NCBI GenBank assembly: GCA_964036155.1
Contig: OZ038423.1
Location: 51,909,249-51,973,248 of the forward strand
Direction: 5' to 3'
Length of the DNA: 64,000 bases
Source: Diploscapter coronatus
Lineage: Eukaryota > Nematoda > Chromadorea > Rhabditida > Rhabditidae
In this document: positions 11,149 to 34,500 of the stretch, piece by piece
Position numbering within the stretch: the stretch's first letter is position 1
Layout: each line of letters opens with the position of its first letter
Position numbers and translations under genes: made by a program
The notes under the pieces: model-generated
Seen by the model: the letters and a program-made list of their open reading frames with translations, nothing else
Told to the model about the DNA's origin: nothing
Databases searched by the model: none

Positions 11149-13030
11149 ATGCCATTCTTCTTGTATTGCCTATTAGTCTATTGCGTTATTTCCGCTTCTT
11201 CAATTTCATCAAGTCAATCAGATGATATTTCTACGCGATTCAAGCGACGAAATAACAAACATGTGCTGGAGAGTCATTTAATCGACGAATATGCTGAAGA
11301 TCTTGGTGCTGAAGGTAAGTTCGCATAGGATTTATCGGTGAAACATCAAAGCGTCATTTAGACGAGAGTGATCAAATAGATTCGAGTAACGAGAGCGGAC
11401 AGAGGAGGATACTTTCGTTGGAAAGTGAGGAAGGGGACCTTTTCGAGGTGGACAGACAGTTGCAGCTGGACGAGGCTCACAGAATTGCTCTGAGATTCGG
11501 ACGAAGAGTCAATGGGGCAGCTGTAAGTCTGATTGAGCTGATTGAGCTGAGTGAGCTGAGTGAGCTGAGTTAGCCGAAGAGTCGAAAGAGCAAAGAAGAA
11601 AGAGAACGAAAGTGAGGGAACAAGGAAGGAAAAGTCAGAAGACAACTGATAAAAACGGGCAGAAACTAGACATTTGGCACTCGTTTATCATGTACCAGAG
11701 AGAAAAAGCGAATGAAGTGTTTGTTTGATTGGAGTCGATGGCGATTGCTTGATTGCAGGCACACAGAGCGATCTCGAAGAAGAAAAAGAAGGGCAAGGGC
11801 AAAGACAAGGGGAAGAGCAAAAGAAAGGCAGGGGCAGTCACGTTCAGACCTGCCAGGTCTGCTATCGATCAGACCACTCCCGCCAGTCCTGCCATTTCCA
11901 AGCAATCCAATGGTCAGTCCTTTTTCTCTCCTCCCTCAATTCATCAACCCCACCAACCAATTCCAGTTATCCAAGTCTTTGGAATCAGGATAAACAGACC
12001 AGCGGCCTCACAACTGTTGGCTGGAAAAAGTGCGGAGAAGAAAAAGAATGGTAGCAGTAAGAAGAAAAGCATTGGAAGCGATGGCAAAGAGATTTATGAA
12101 GCTCTACATGTGAATATGACTGGCAAGTAGATCGAAGAGCGGGAATTGATGATGAAATGATGATTGCAGACATATGCCGACAGTGTCCGCCCCTGTTCAT
12201 GGCCTCGAATGGGTCGATGACAGACCAATGCAGCAATTACAAGTTCATCCAGAAGCACTTCGCTATGGGAATGGACTCGCGAGAGCCACTCACTTCTGAC
12301 AGAGTCGAGGTGCAGAGCTGCATGCGGATGGTGCATTGTAAGGAAACTAGCATGTTTGTCAAGTAAGATTTAGCTTTTTAGCTCTAAAATGTGTAAATAA
12401 AATGATGTAGCTGAATGCTTCGTCATAATAATGTGCCTTCTGTATTTGTCATAAGCTGATCTTCATCATCTGCTGTAGTTATTACCGTTTTTCCTATATT
12501 CCTTAACTTCTCACTATTACGACATACGACCAATGGCAAATGTAGAAAGCCTAAAATGTAGCTTTTCTTAATAAATAGCAGCGATTCCGGTTTGATCTAA
12601 CTGTTTAAAGTGGATGAGCCATAATTAGAGAGCGCAAGTGATTTCTCGAACCTGATTTTGGTGGGGTTTGAAATTTGCAAAAAGTGTTGCGAGATCCTTT
12701 AAGTACACGTATCAAAAAGAATGTCATTTTAGAAGCGCTGACTTACTCATAATCAGCCGTATTATAGGCAGTTGACGAGAACATAAATATAGAACATGAT
12801 GATGGCAGTAAAGGGAGAAGAGATGAAAATTAGTCAAAGCATTGCCTTGTTCTTTATTACATTGTAAATATTCTAAATTTAGGTGGAAGGACTCGAATAT
12901 TTGCGATGTGCATAAATTATCAGTAAATGACTCGGAGCCATTTGTATTCATCTGTAACGGAACCCATTGGCTCAGGCATGGTTTCCCAATTACAAATTCG
13001 ATATGTGCAAAATCAGAATCGCATAAATAG
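11149..13030 (+). CDS. Secreted C6/DUF281-like protein, copy 1; possible RFamide precursor
   Basis: It opens with a signal peptide (MPFFLYCLLVYCVISASS), followed by dibasic sites RFKRR and GQRR. A segment ending ALRFGRR comes next, then a Lys-rich stretch (KKKKKGKGKDKGKSKRK). The C-terminal domain of about 110 residues has eight cysteines (DICRQC, DQC, SCMRMVHC, NICDVH, FICNG, SICAK). Its spacing and the late C-N-G-x-H-W motif resemble the nematode C6/DUF281 domain. Exons include 11149-11330 (approximate end), 11362-11522, a Lys-rich exon from about 11759, one ending at 12122, one starting at 12170, and a final exon ending with TAG at 13030. The intron 12123-12169 starts GCAAGT, a GC-AG intron. 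A paralogue with the same exon phases lies at 17117-19078. The function is unknown; a secreted or cuticle-associated signal is inference. Confidence 0.75.
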
Positions 13031-13826
13031 CATATTGTTAATTGTGATCTCGAAATTAATTAATTTAAATTTGATAAATCGTTTTAGATTAAATTTTCGA
13101 ACACTAAAGCTAAATTTTCGGTCAACGAATTTTATTCTGAAATGTACTTTACACGTTTAAAAATACTTCTGAAACTAAATACCAAAGATATGAAGGTTTG
13201 AGTGGCAATTTATAAATGTCACAGCGCGTAATTAACATCGGTTAATACAACTTTTCTTTACTAACTTGTAACTTTACCACGACATTTCCAAATTACCAAT
13301 TAATCGAATCGATTCGTTATCACTTCGCATTGAATATACACAATTAGGTACATTTAAATGAAGAATGTAGAAATTAGAATAACGCAGTAAAGCGTCAAAT
13401 GCAGATTTACATTGCGAAAGTTAAAAATCAGAAGGAATACACATTATGCATCGATGAAGGCTTCGAAATTCCACGTATTCAACAAGTGAAATGAGCGATT
13501 TGCAAATAAATGAAGACGAATTACGCCATAACGCCATAAGAAATGATTGGATATCACATTGCGCAAATGAATAAATTGCTAGGCTGCATAAAATTATAGG
13601 GAAGATACTTTTCGTACATATTTTCAAATTTAAAGTAATTCAAACTGTCTAGTCTCGAGTTAAACGGAGTTTCTACAAAATACATCGGTAAAAATATTTT
13701 TAGACCTAATGAATACATAAGCTTACCCAGAACTATCGTCGAATTGAAAGCTATGCAGATACAAACACGTTAATCACCATACACATTTTTCACAATTATC
13801 GTACAAAGAAGAAATGAACTCGTCAC
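13031..13826. other. Convergent 3' region, no gene
   Basis: AT-rich spacer between the plus-strand C6-like gene and the minus-strand TBC gene. It should carry both 3' UTRs. No exon-like reading frame is supported. Confidence 0.5.
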
Positions 13827-24129
<10,303 letters not shown>

Positions 24130-24587
24130 TTCTGTTTGAAGGGGCCGTTGCCGCGTAGTTATCCAAGTTGTCCAGTCTCGTCCCCAACACTCCTTCCACT
24201 CCACTCCTTGTCGGTTTCCTTATCAGTGCCGACCTCAGCTGCTTTGTTGTTTTCCCCCTCTTTTCTGCGTCTCTCCTCGCACAGAACACGTATCTCTAAA
24301 CAAGCCTTGCACACTAGACTGCCTGACAATAGTTATGAACAAAATTGTCCGTTTTGATAGCGAAATCCGACAAAAACCGAGAGATTCGGAACATTCCGCG
24401 CAAAAAACACAAATAAATAAAAACCTAGAAATGGTTGCAACAGCTGGCTGAGATTTCTAGCATTCAAAACTGTTTGTGGTTCCATCGTAAATGTCGCTCA
24501 TTTTCGATTGCGTTGCTTGTTGTAGTTTTTCGTGAATTTGAATTTCCCATCGATTTGCCTATTTCGTTGACAGATTCGATTCAGGCG

Positions 24588-26645
24588 ATGGACATTCCCC
24601 TGCCCGTGTCCTTGCTGCTGCTCGTAGCCCTGTCGCTCGCCTCCGAACTCGACTTCACAGTCGAAGTTCCTGCAGGCAAATTCCAGTGCTATTTCCAGGC
24701 TGCCGATACGGCCAGACACAGAACCATGGAAGTCGATTATCAGGCTAGGGAAACAGTTTATTAGTTTGTAGAATGCGAAGTAGCGCGTGGATGAAACGGG
24801 AGATTTCGAATACCTTGATTTGTTACTCAAAGTTACAAATAATTCCAGAACTTTTCTAATTCGGATAAGCTTATCTTGACAAGATCTGGATTTTTTGTCG
24901 ATGACTGTATTTGAGGTGATCGACGGAGGCGATTTGAACGTGAACTTCATGCTGCTTCTGGGGACGAACATTATCGTGCAGGACAAAATGAAGACAGACG
25001 GCTCGCATCGGATCAACATCGACCAAACTGGGGACTATCAGGTCTGCTTCGACAACACCTTCAGCTACCAGACTCGCAAGGTTAGTTTATACCGTTAAAC
25101 TTTGACTCCGTAAACATTCCCTTCAAAAACGCTAGCTTCCTTTCCAGCAAGAAAAACTTGCTCGGGAAGGTGAAATGATTATTTTCAGATGATAAACCTC
25201 CAGTTTTATGTCTTTTCTGTATTTTGGAATAATAATTACATCGAAAAACTTTGTTTGAAATGAGCCTCTTCTTCGGAAGAAAGATTTACGCGCCATCGAA
25301 AATGATATTCTTGGTACTTCAGGTTGTATTCTTCGAAATTTTCCTGTTCGACGCAAATGGGAATATCGACGAGCCGAGCGTGGCAGGCCTTGCGAAGCCT
25401 GACGACCAGCTGCAGGAGAAGATGCGTCAGGTCGGCATGACCATTACGGACTTCCACACCGGTGCAAACAGGGTCAAGGCCAGTCTCAATAAGATCGAAT
25501 ATTATCAGGTGAGACACCACCTTTTATGAATAATGAGTTACTCCAAAAGTGTTGGTAAAAATGAATGGTAGCTCCGAAACTTTCTCCTCTCTCAAATTAT
25601 TGTGTTCTAAATCGAGCAAGGTAGATAAAAAAATACACAATATCGCCTAAACTAAAGTATGCCGAGTAAAACACAACTTATCTTCAAAAAGAAAGAAATC
25701 ACTGAAAATAGACGACTAATCTGCACCCCACTCTACGTACTTTCGCTTACAAGCTATTAAATAATTTTATCCATACTTTATTCCATCTGGCTGATAAAGT
25801 AGTGCTCTGTTAAAAGTGGACTTTTACACCTCTAATAATAACTCAATTTTGAGGCATTGATGCGGGCGCAGGAAGCCAGAGATCGAGCGATCATGAATGC
25901 CAACTTCGATCGAGTCACTTTCTGGTCGCTCGCCCACACACTCGCCATGCTTTCTGTCGGGGCTGTCCAGGTTCATTTTATTTCTACTTTTGTTAACAGA
26001 AATTCTGATAATTGCATTTAAAAATCACAAGAAAGCGTAAGAAACGGATTACCAGTTTATTTTATTTTTTCCTGATATGATCTGTTTTAATTAAAGAACG
26101 AAAATAAACAGTAAGTATGCATAGGGACCACAGACTCTGTCCTCTTGCATTTTTCGCTTTGTTCAAAAAGTGATCGTTTGAAACTGAAAAATAGAAAACA
26201 AGTACCTTTCAAAGTGAGTGGGCACAAAAAGTCATCAGACTCGGTGAACCATTCATAGAAATGAACTTTGGTCAGAGAACTATATCAGAAAGGGCACGTA
26301 CACTCAAGATAATTACCGGTGTGGAAGTGGCAAATTTTGTACGTTTAGCTGATCGGTTTTAGCCAATTCACTCAATCAAATATGATTTCTATTTGATTTT
26401 TCTCCACGAATGTCTTACTATTAGTTACATCGAATTTAACTATTTGGAGTGGAAATTGCTGAAAACGGAGTTTTGCAAAACTACTTGCGATCCCTAAGTA
26501 TGGCGAGGCAATTTGCAATGATTGATTTTTTTTGCAAAATACTCGTTTGAAAATATTCTTCGTTGAGGTGTACATGATCCGCTGTCTGTTCGAGGACAAT
26601 TCCAAGATCGGGAGACTGCTTCGCAAAGGCGCTCGTGCAGACTAG
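24588..26645 (+). CDS. p24/TMED family cargo receptor (TMED1/5/7-like)
   Basis: A type I membrane protein of the early secretory pathway that sorts cargo in COPI/COPII vesicles. A signal peptide (MDIPLPVSLLLLVALSLAS) is followed by a GOLD domain with FQCYFQAA and YQVCFDNTFS (the conserved cysteine pair). A coiled-coil stalk (LQEKMRQVGMTIT...NRVKASL) and the EARDRAIMNANFDRVTFWS segment precede one transmembrane helix, then a short tail reading LLRKGARAD. The length of about 215 residues fits the family. Join 1-2 is ambiguous: either a GC donor after MEVDYQ (GCTAGG at 24744) or a GT donor at 24756 adding ARET. Three acceptors end in GAG (before 24916, about 25860 and about 26568). The cytosolic tail lacks an obvious KKxx signal. 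The start ATG follows a TTCAG acceptor by three bases. Confidence 0.88.
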
Positions 26646-27406
26646 TTCTCCTCTTTCACTCCGACAAAGGAAACTACGGTGATATAGAATTTTTCATCAG
26701 CAATTTATGTGATGGGGTCATAATTTATTTTTTGTTGAATCATTAAATTATTTATGGTTATTTCCATTCACTTATCATCTCTATATGTAGCTCTAGTTTT
26801 TCTTTATGGATAACTCTTACACTATCTCAGGCATAATGCATATTTAGTCCATAGAGTAGCTGCATAAAATTGCACAAAATGATTCGAATTACAGCAATCT
26901 ATGCAAATCATTTTATTCAACACGTTTTTGATCTATTTATTTTCTCCACGCATTTTAGTGTATTAGACAGGGCAACCGGTTTCGACCATAATTTTCTGGG
27001 ATAATTTCGCTTCTGATGCAATTCTATCTCTTTCCATGAGTAGCATAAATTCACAAATCGAATTACTTGATTTTACAGGTAAAACTGCCTTACTTCTTCT
27101 TTCGTTTATTTTGTCCATAATAAAGACTTTCTATGGGAATTTTAGAGAATGTGGCATAATAATTATGGCTTTCTATAGCTCCTATGACGGTATCTTTTTT
27201 ATTTGTATAGTGAAATGATGCAAACCAATCATCTGATAACGAGTGTAAAAATGACAAAGATTTAGTCATTTTCAATTGACCAATTGCTAAATTTTGGAAA
27301 CGAATAGCGATGAACATGTGTTGGTTTGATTGATTTCTTGCCTATTGAGCCGTACCAAACATCTGGAATATTTTCGCCCTTTTTAAAATTCAGAAATGTT
27401 TGCAGA
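26646..27406. other. Intergenic spacer TMED-ATAD1, no gene
   Basis: AT-rich spacer between two plus-strand genes. No exon is supported; it should contain the p24 3' UTR and the ATAD1 promoter or 5' UTR. Confidence 0.45.
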
Positions 27407-30400
27407 ATGTCAGATCGGGCAGAAATCATCAGTATGGCTGTGCGGCTAGGAGCGGCCGCGGCCATCTCCTTCTTCACTGTCCGATATCTCGTCAAATATC
27501 TCGATCCCAACTATAAATTGAACGAAGAAAGCAAGAAACGAGTGAGTATCTTACAATTTCAACGCCTCAATTAGTCTCTAAATTCTCTAAAACCCTAAAC
27601 AAATTTCTAGAAGCGTTTACTTTTTGAGCCCAAGGCTTAAAATTTTTAACATTGGAATATCAGTGTCAGAAAGGTCAAAAATTTGAAGCCCTGTTCGAGC
27701 CTTTCAAAATTCCCGTTTCCCATGCCCTTTCGTCTCTGCTGATCAAGTACACAACCCAAAAATGCGTGTCTCCTTTCATAGCAGCGGTGTAGTGGATAGC
27801 AAGTTATATTTTTGCTTGCTTTTTTCTGGACGATAAGCTAAGGATTTAAAAAAAACAAACAAAAAAAAGGTGCAGAAAGGCTCGGAAAAAGTGAACGTTT
27901 CTGGGAAAGCCAGGGGCTGAAAACATCGATTTTCAGGTGACAGAACTGTTCCGAGAGATTGGACTGGATAAAGAGGTCGAGTTGAATGAACACGAAGTGA
28001 GAATTGCGACGCAGTTCGTCGGAGGACAGGACGTAGGGGCCAATTGGGGCGACATCGGTGAATGAGTTTTAAAATCGTACGAGTCTGAAAACGCGAAGTC
28101 TCAAAATATAATCATTATTATCGTACGGGAATAAGCGAAGCGGTAATTCCTCAGCAGTTCTTATACGAAAAAGATTTAATAAATAAAACCATTTCCCAGG
28201 TGGCTGCGATGAACTGATCGATGAGTTGAAGGATCGAGTGATTCTGCCTCTGACGATCGCATCCGAGTCAACTTCGTCGCTGCTTTGTCCCCCTAAAGGT
28301 ACGTTTATTATTTAATTCTCTTTAATGAGATGCACTGCTTACAAAAAGTTTCTGAATTACGGTACGGCTGTCCAAATTTTACAAACAACATTTGTAGGAA
28401 TTCTTCTCTATGGTCCGCCAGGCTGCGGCAAGACACTCATCGCGAAAGCAGTCGCCCGAGCAGCCGGATGCAGGTATTTTTGCATCTTTCTCTCGAAAAA
28501 AGAACTTGAAAATCGACAGAAAAGATTGAAAATCGTGTTTCAAGATTTGCAGTCGTGGCAGGATGAATGAAAGAACTGCCTGTAGTAATTCGAGTTATTT
28601 TGCATTTATTAACGAATTCAAATTTTCGAACAAGTTCAATAGCAATACGCATTTTTTACGAACGTTCCACGTTGATGAAGCATTGACAGCACTTAATTCT
28701 TTTATTATCGCCATGTATCTCAGCCTACCAAATTCGTTTTTGTTTCAATTAATTTCTTGATGAATATAACGCGTTTTACTGGAAGTAGATTAGACCGCTA
28801 TTCAATCTATTGGAAATTTTCTTGATATCCTCATTTCTTAAGATAAAGGTTCAGATTCATCAACATGCAAGTCTCGAATCTGACTGACAAGTGGTACGGC
28901 GAGAGTCAGAAATTGACTGCTGCCCTCTTCAGTGTCGCACAGAAATTCCAGGTCTGTTAAAGCTCGTCAATATTTTCCTTATTTTATACATTTTCAGCCA
29001 ACGATAATCTTCATCGACGAGATCGATTCCTTCCTTCGCGATAGGCAAAGCCACGATCATGAAGCGGTATGATATTTCATTTTTCCTTATTTTTAAACTA
29101 AAACGAAAATTTTTGTCTACGAACTTTTTTACTAAAACATTTCTATCGAATTATCTCATCCAGTATCGTTCTGTTGAAACTTTAAACATTTAAAAATCAT
29201 ATTGCAATTTTTAACTTACAACAACTATAAGTGTTCACTATTTTGTTCAGACAGCAATGATGAAGGCCCAATTCATGACTCTGTGGGACGGCTTCGCGAC
29301 GACCAACGATCAAGTGATCGTGATGGGCGCCACGAACAGGCCGACCGATGTGGATCCCGCGATCCTCCGCAGAATGGCTGCCAGATTCTTCATTTCCCTT
29401 CCCAGTCAGACTCAGAGGAGACAAATCCTCAAAGTCATTCTTCGGGAAGAGACTTTGGCTGAGGATGCAGATCTGGAAGCCATTGCTGAAGCTGCCAATG
29501 GACTGAGTGGATCTGATTTGAAAGAGGTAGTCATTTATTTCTAACGAAAGGAATTTAAAAATTTCATGTACAATAGACATTATTATTCTTGAAAAAACAA
29601 CCTATAAACTGTACAAAAAATCTCTAATTTATTCTATTGTTCATTCCATTTGAAAAGGCAGCTCGAGTCATCTTTGACCCTCAAGAAGCGTGCCACTATC
29701 TTACAGCAATTGGCACAGCGCGTGCAATCCCCAGGTGGAATGAACTGCCATATCAAATGGAACAGAGAATAGATAAAATAATGCTCAAGAGGGCTCTTAA
29801 AATATGTCGGGGGTTCAGAGAGTTGAATATGCCGGAGAGGTAATACAAATTGAGAAATGGATTGGAGAGGGTAGGGTAGGACCAGGTAGAGAGGTAAATT
29901 TAGTACCAAAATGATAGGCTCATCGAGATGCACATTTTGGTATCCAATTTGCCTTACCACACCCTACTCTACCCTCTCCATATTCATTTATCGAGTTTTA
30001 TTACTCCTTCGGCATATTTTAAGGGCTTTCAAGAGTTCAAAACAATGCATAATTTTGCGATATTTTATGATAACTAAACTTTTGTTGGAATATTTTATTA
30101 AATTTAATAGACTTGGAGATAACACCAGAAGAGGTTGATCTTCAAAGTTTTATCGAGGTTGATTCATGAAAAATAAAAAAATAATAATAATAATTTCAAA
30201 TATCATGCATTGTTCGGAACTTTTATTCGCGGATTATATCTATCTAAATCAATATTTCTTATTTGAGGTTTGCCGACTGGCTGTGTTGTCGCGAGCCAAA
30301 AAGACCCTTGCTGACTGTGGTTCTCTTCGAAATCGACAGATTCTGCAGCAGAGCGACCTGACCAATGCTTTATCGCAGTACATAAAGGCTTCCAGAATGT

Positions 30401-30423
30401 TGGTCGAGCACGGTCTTGATTAA
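27407..30423 (+). CDS. ATAD1: ATAD1/Msp1 outer-membrane AAA protein dislocase
   Basis: It extracts mislocalised tail-anchored proteins from the mitochondrial outer membrane. An N-terminal membrane helix ([18 protein letters not shown]) precedes a single AAA module: Walker A GPPGCGKT, pore loop DKWYGES, Walker [12 protein letters not shown], sensor GATNRP, arginine fingers in RRMAARF, and the GSDLKE segment. The length is about 365 residues, near the human 361. Start MSDRAEII at 27407, stop TAA at 30421-30423. The exon carrying Walker A ends at about 28475. The last exon begins after a TTTGAG acceptor instead of CAG. The intron at about 29545-30265 carries a foldback element. All catalytic motifs are present, so an active enzyme is expected. 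Confidence 0.95.
29784..30035. repeat. Inverted repeat in ATAD1 intron
   Basis: Outer arms (GCTCTTAAAATATGTCGG near 29790 against CCTTCGGCATATTTTAAGGGC near 30005) and inner arms (GGAGAGGGTAGGGTAGG near 29855 against CCCTACTCTACCCTCTCC near 29962) nest as one foldback of about 250 bp. Confidence 0.8.
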
Positions 30424-31500
30424 TTCTATTTGCTCGATATTGAAGTCTATCAAGGAACATAAATAGCGTGTTAATCACAGATTCTGCTCAAAATGTATAA
30501 GTAAGTCAATTCGAGTACGCTGATTACGAATATCATGCTGAAAAGTGCCCACCGTGCACTCTGATTCCAGGATTTGGCGTCGAAGTTTCCCTTTTGAACT
30601 CATTGCTGCTGCAACGAATAATGACGATGTTAATGATTGTTTTGGAATGTAAGCTAATTTCGCATTTGAATTTTTACAAAGTAAAGAAAAGTTCATTTTT
30701 ATGGAAAATTTTTGAAAACCAAGTACGGTGGGTACTTTTCAACATGATGCTCGTAATTAGCGTACTCGAATTGAATTACCTATACATTTTGAGCAGTATC
30801 TGTGACTAACATAATGTTCTACTGTAGATTCATCATTATTTCGTTTAATTTCCCCAAAACGAATAAACATGCTATTATAAAATTATAAGAAATTTCAGCA
30901 TTGTAGTTAAAATTCCCTAAACTATAATAATTTCACGTCGCATATATTCGTTTATTATTAGATTCTAAAAATCGTAGTCAGATTTGGATAGACATTTCAC
31001 TGTTATTCAAACTTTTATCTATCCGGCTTTTGAGTGGAAAAATTCCAGTGTTAGGATCAAACCGATGTGCCTAGATATAATTTTGATCTCATTGTCAGTG
31101 CTCATAGGATATTTAATAAAAATTATGATTATCATGTTTATTCTGATAAAAAAGAAAAGCATGAAGTTCTCAATAAAAAGTGAAATGAAATGGAAAACGA
31201 AAGAATGCATTGTCAATTAATATCGTTTCAGTTTGTTTGGTTTCGCTTGCAGAGTCTCTTCAGTTGGGTTACCATGGCAACCTGTCCACGCAGTTTCGCT
31301 TTCTAATAGGGTAGTTCGAGCGAATTCCAAGGGAAATGCCTTTTTTATCTTTCAAACTCGAGTTAGAAAGTTTTCATTCATTCCCAAATGGTTATTGATG
31401 TGAAAGTGCTTGAGCCACTTCTTTGAAAAGAGCTAGTTCGCATTGATATGCCATATTTTCTCCTAAAATGTCGCTAATTGTTATATCTTTTCAGTGTCTA
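30424..31500. other. Intergenic spacer ATAD1-31501 gene
   Basis: No coding exon is supported. Half of the first 400 bp is the large inverted repeat at 30470-30810. The acceptor TATCTTTTCAG just before 31501 implies a 5' UTR exon somewhere upstream. Confidence 0.45.
30470..30810. repeat. Long inverted repeat downstream of ATAD1
   Basis: Arms of about 90 bp, 30470-30559 and 30721-30810, share TGCTCAAAATGTATA, TCAATTCGAGTACGCT and AAAGT-CCCACCGT in reverse complement. The element starts 47 bp after the ATAD1 stop and probably overlaps its 3' UTR, where it could form a long hairpin in RNA. Confidence 0.85.
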
Positions 31501-34500
31501 ATGGATCTCCGTCAATTTCTATCCCCTTCCCAACTCCGCTTCCTCGTTCTCCGTCAGTCAAATGAGGACAAGGCCCTGTGTCTGTCTCTGACTCGCTTCC
31601 TCTCTGCATTTTATCTCGATCTGCCTCTTTTTTATCCCCCATACAAACAGAAGACAGGAGTCTCATCATCAACAGGACCAGGAAATGAAGCCGATGCGTG
31701 TTTTCCATCACTCTTCATATGGTCTCAGTTAACGAAAGATGGTAAATTGTTTTTCCTAAATAAAACAATATTTATAAGAAAAGTATGCATAGAAAGAGAG
31801 TGAAATTCCGATAAAATGGAAGAGTTGCAATGATTCAAATAAACTTCAGATGACTCTTCATTGCAGTACGAAATTTATGGCATCGCTAAAACTATTTGAT
31901 TTTTGAAACTAAAATGCCATCATTCCAGAGGTGGAAATGAGTGCCCTGGATCGCGAATCACTGATCGGCATGTTCCCAATCGAATATTCCCCCGCTCTGC
32001 CAGTCATCCTCTTCTCCCACTTCGGCTCCTTCATCGAGACCATATTCTATGCAGACAGATTCAACGACATTCGCACTTCTCTCCTCATGCGAGTCTTCGT
32101 CGACAGCCAGAGGATGTAAACAATTCTGACATGATTATAAATAATTTTGATGGTGATAGTGATCAATTGTTTGCAGGTTAAATTTAACAGACGAATTTGT
32201 GGACTCCCTATGCCGTGACCTGACAGCTCAGACCTTATCCTCTTCGTCGACCTCTAACTCTCTTGACGATGTAAAATTTTACTCACTTTGTACCATTAAA
32301 AATCGCAAAGTAATTAGAGCTGCGAAGAATTTCCATTCTTCCTATTAACAAAGCACTTCTAATTCAGTTTTGTTCCCGATGCTGTCACAGCCTCGTTCAG
32401 TTGGACATTGTGCTTCAACGCCCCTACATCCACAAATTCGAGTCCTTTCTGCTCGATCAACTCGAAGTCACATTTGCTCAATTACCCTTGGAAGTAGAAC
32501 CAGTTTCGATGGTAAATATTAGTTATCATTTTTTCAGAAAAATGAAATTCAGCTACCTCGTCCACCCATCTATCTGAATCAGCAGAATGAGGAATGGAGT
32601 GAATGCCAGTCGAGAGAGAGCATGTTCTGCCTGATTCGACTTCTACTTCATTCTATGAAGGAATCAAATCGAATTGCATCACAACTGTCCACTGCCTTCG
32701 ATTTGCTCTCTAATTCCGAAACGGTAGAATGATACTCATTATTCAAACATTTTATGCAACTAGTTCAGACAACGAAATCTTGCACGCTCTCGAGAATTCT
32801 ACTAATTGTGCTACGGGTTCATTATCGTGATATATTCAGTCTTTCAACCAAAAATGATGTAATATTTGCATTTGCATGATGAAAAATAATGATTTCATAT
32901 TTAGAACGAGATAAATCAGTCTGCCATTCTGTACAAATCATTGCTCAATCAAGCAGAAGAATCGGATGGAGAAATCCTACAAAGGTAATATTTGACAATA
33001 TTTTTCAAGATGTTTCCTGAAGTAATGAAGATCAAAATAGTATTTTTAGTAAAAATCTGCTCAAAATTGATGTAAACTAGCATTTTCTTCCAAATCCAAA
33101 ATGTTTTTTTTCCCTAGTTTATTCAAGATTCACGACTGAAACTATTTTAGATTTATGAGGGAATCATGTGAAGATGACGTAGAGCAAGCAAACCTATTCT
33201 TCAAATTCGTGGAAGAGCATTTCCCCCACAAAGTAAGCATAATCAATAGGTTTCCACGATAAAACAAAAAATTGCAGAGCAATATTCCGCCGTTGACTTC
33301 TGGAACTCGAGAGATTTGGTATCGAGTTCTGGAAGAGAGGAATGAAAATGACTACAGAAGAAGGGAGGGCGAAAGCAATGAGTGGATCTGCTCACATATT
33401 CGACCGGCTTATAAGGTCATTCTAGAAAGGAAAAAAATCAATCACTATATTCTTTAGGTCCACCCATCAAAGTATCGGCAGATGGACTTCATTGCAAATG
33501 ACTGGCTAATTCCATCGAAACAACTCGACAAGAACCTCATCTCCATGCGACTCTGCATCCAGCCTTCAGATATCTGTACAACCAAAATCAACAAGGCTGA
33601 GCTGTCGTCCTACGATTACCAAATGTGAGTGAAAATAATTTATGCTTTATCGTCTGTCATTCATTAATTTTAAAATGAAGATTAGAGCAAAACATTTTCA
33701 TAACTATGATGATAGAATTTAAAAACTGGCTGATTCAGGTCACAGTCTGCCAGAGTTGATGACACAGACAAAATGTTCACTCCTCGAGCAGAGATGGAAC
33801 AGAAGACGACATCCAGAAGAAGGATAATTGCAGAATACGCGAAGAGAGGGGAGGTGATCAGACAGGAACGACAGAGGAGGGCTGAGGGAATACGGTTTGT
33901 GATAAATAATGAAAAATGGAGTAATTTCCCAACAATTTAGATATCTCCACAATACCCTGAATGATCGAATACAGGAAATGGCCTCTGAACAAGACGCTCT
34001 TATCGCGGGTGTTCTCAAAGAGACGAGCTTCCTAGAAGAACGGCAGAATAGCTCTATGCAATCTACTCGTAAACCAGATAGAAGTGAAGCATTTTCGCAA
34101 ATTGTTAACTCTTACTTTATCACACTGTTTTTAGCAACCGAAGTGAGAAAATTCGGTACAGTGGTCGAGCCATTTGTTTCTGCAGAGCTATCCAGAAACA
34201 TCGAGACACTCAACCAGAAACTTGACAAGATTGTCGATCGACTTGAAAATCTTACTATTGCTGTGAAGGAGAGCGAAAACGAACCGGAAACTGATGCCGA
34301 GGTTGCATTGCTAAAGTCAAATGATAAAATTACGCATATAGTGATGGTCAAAAGTCTAGACAAACATTATTTGCTGTTAGCTTCAACGGCAAATCTAGCT
34401 AGTTTGAGGCAATTCAGCTGAACACATCAAGCATAGAATTAACATATCAAATTTTGGGTGTTTCAGCTAAAATAACTCGATAAGTTGTTGATACTAAAAA

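Noticed and set aside
24498..25019. 173-codon minus-strand open frame
   Set aside because: It is a shadow antisense to p24 exons 1 and 2.
33740..34018. Minus-strand 92-codon open frame
   Set aside because: Antisense to an exon pair of the unrecognised plus-strand gene; composition and splice sites support only the plus strand.
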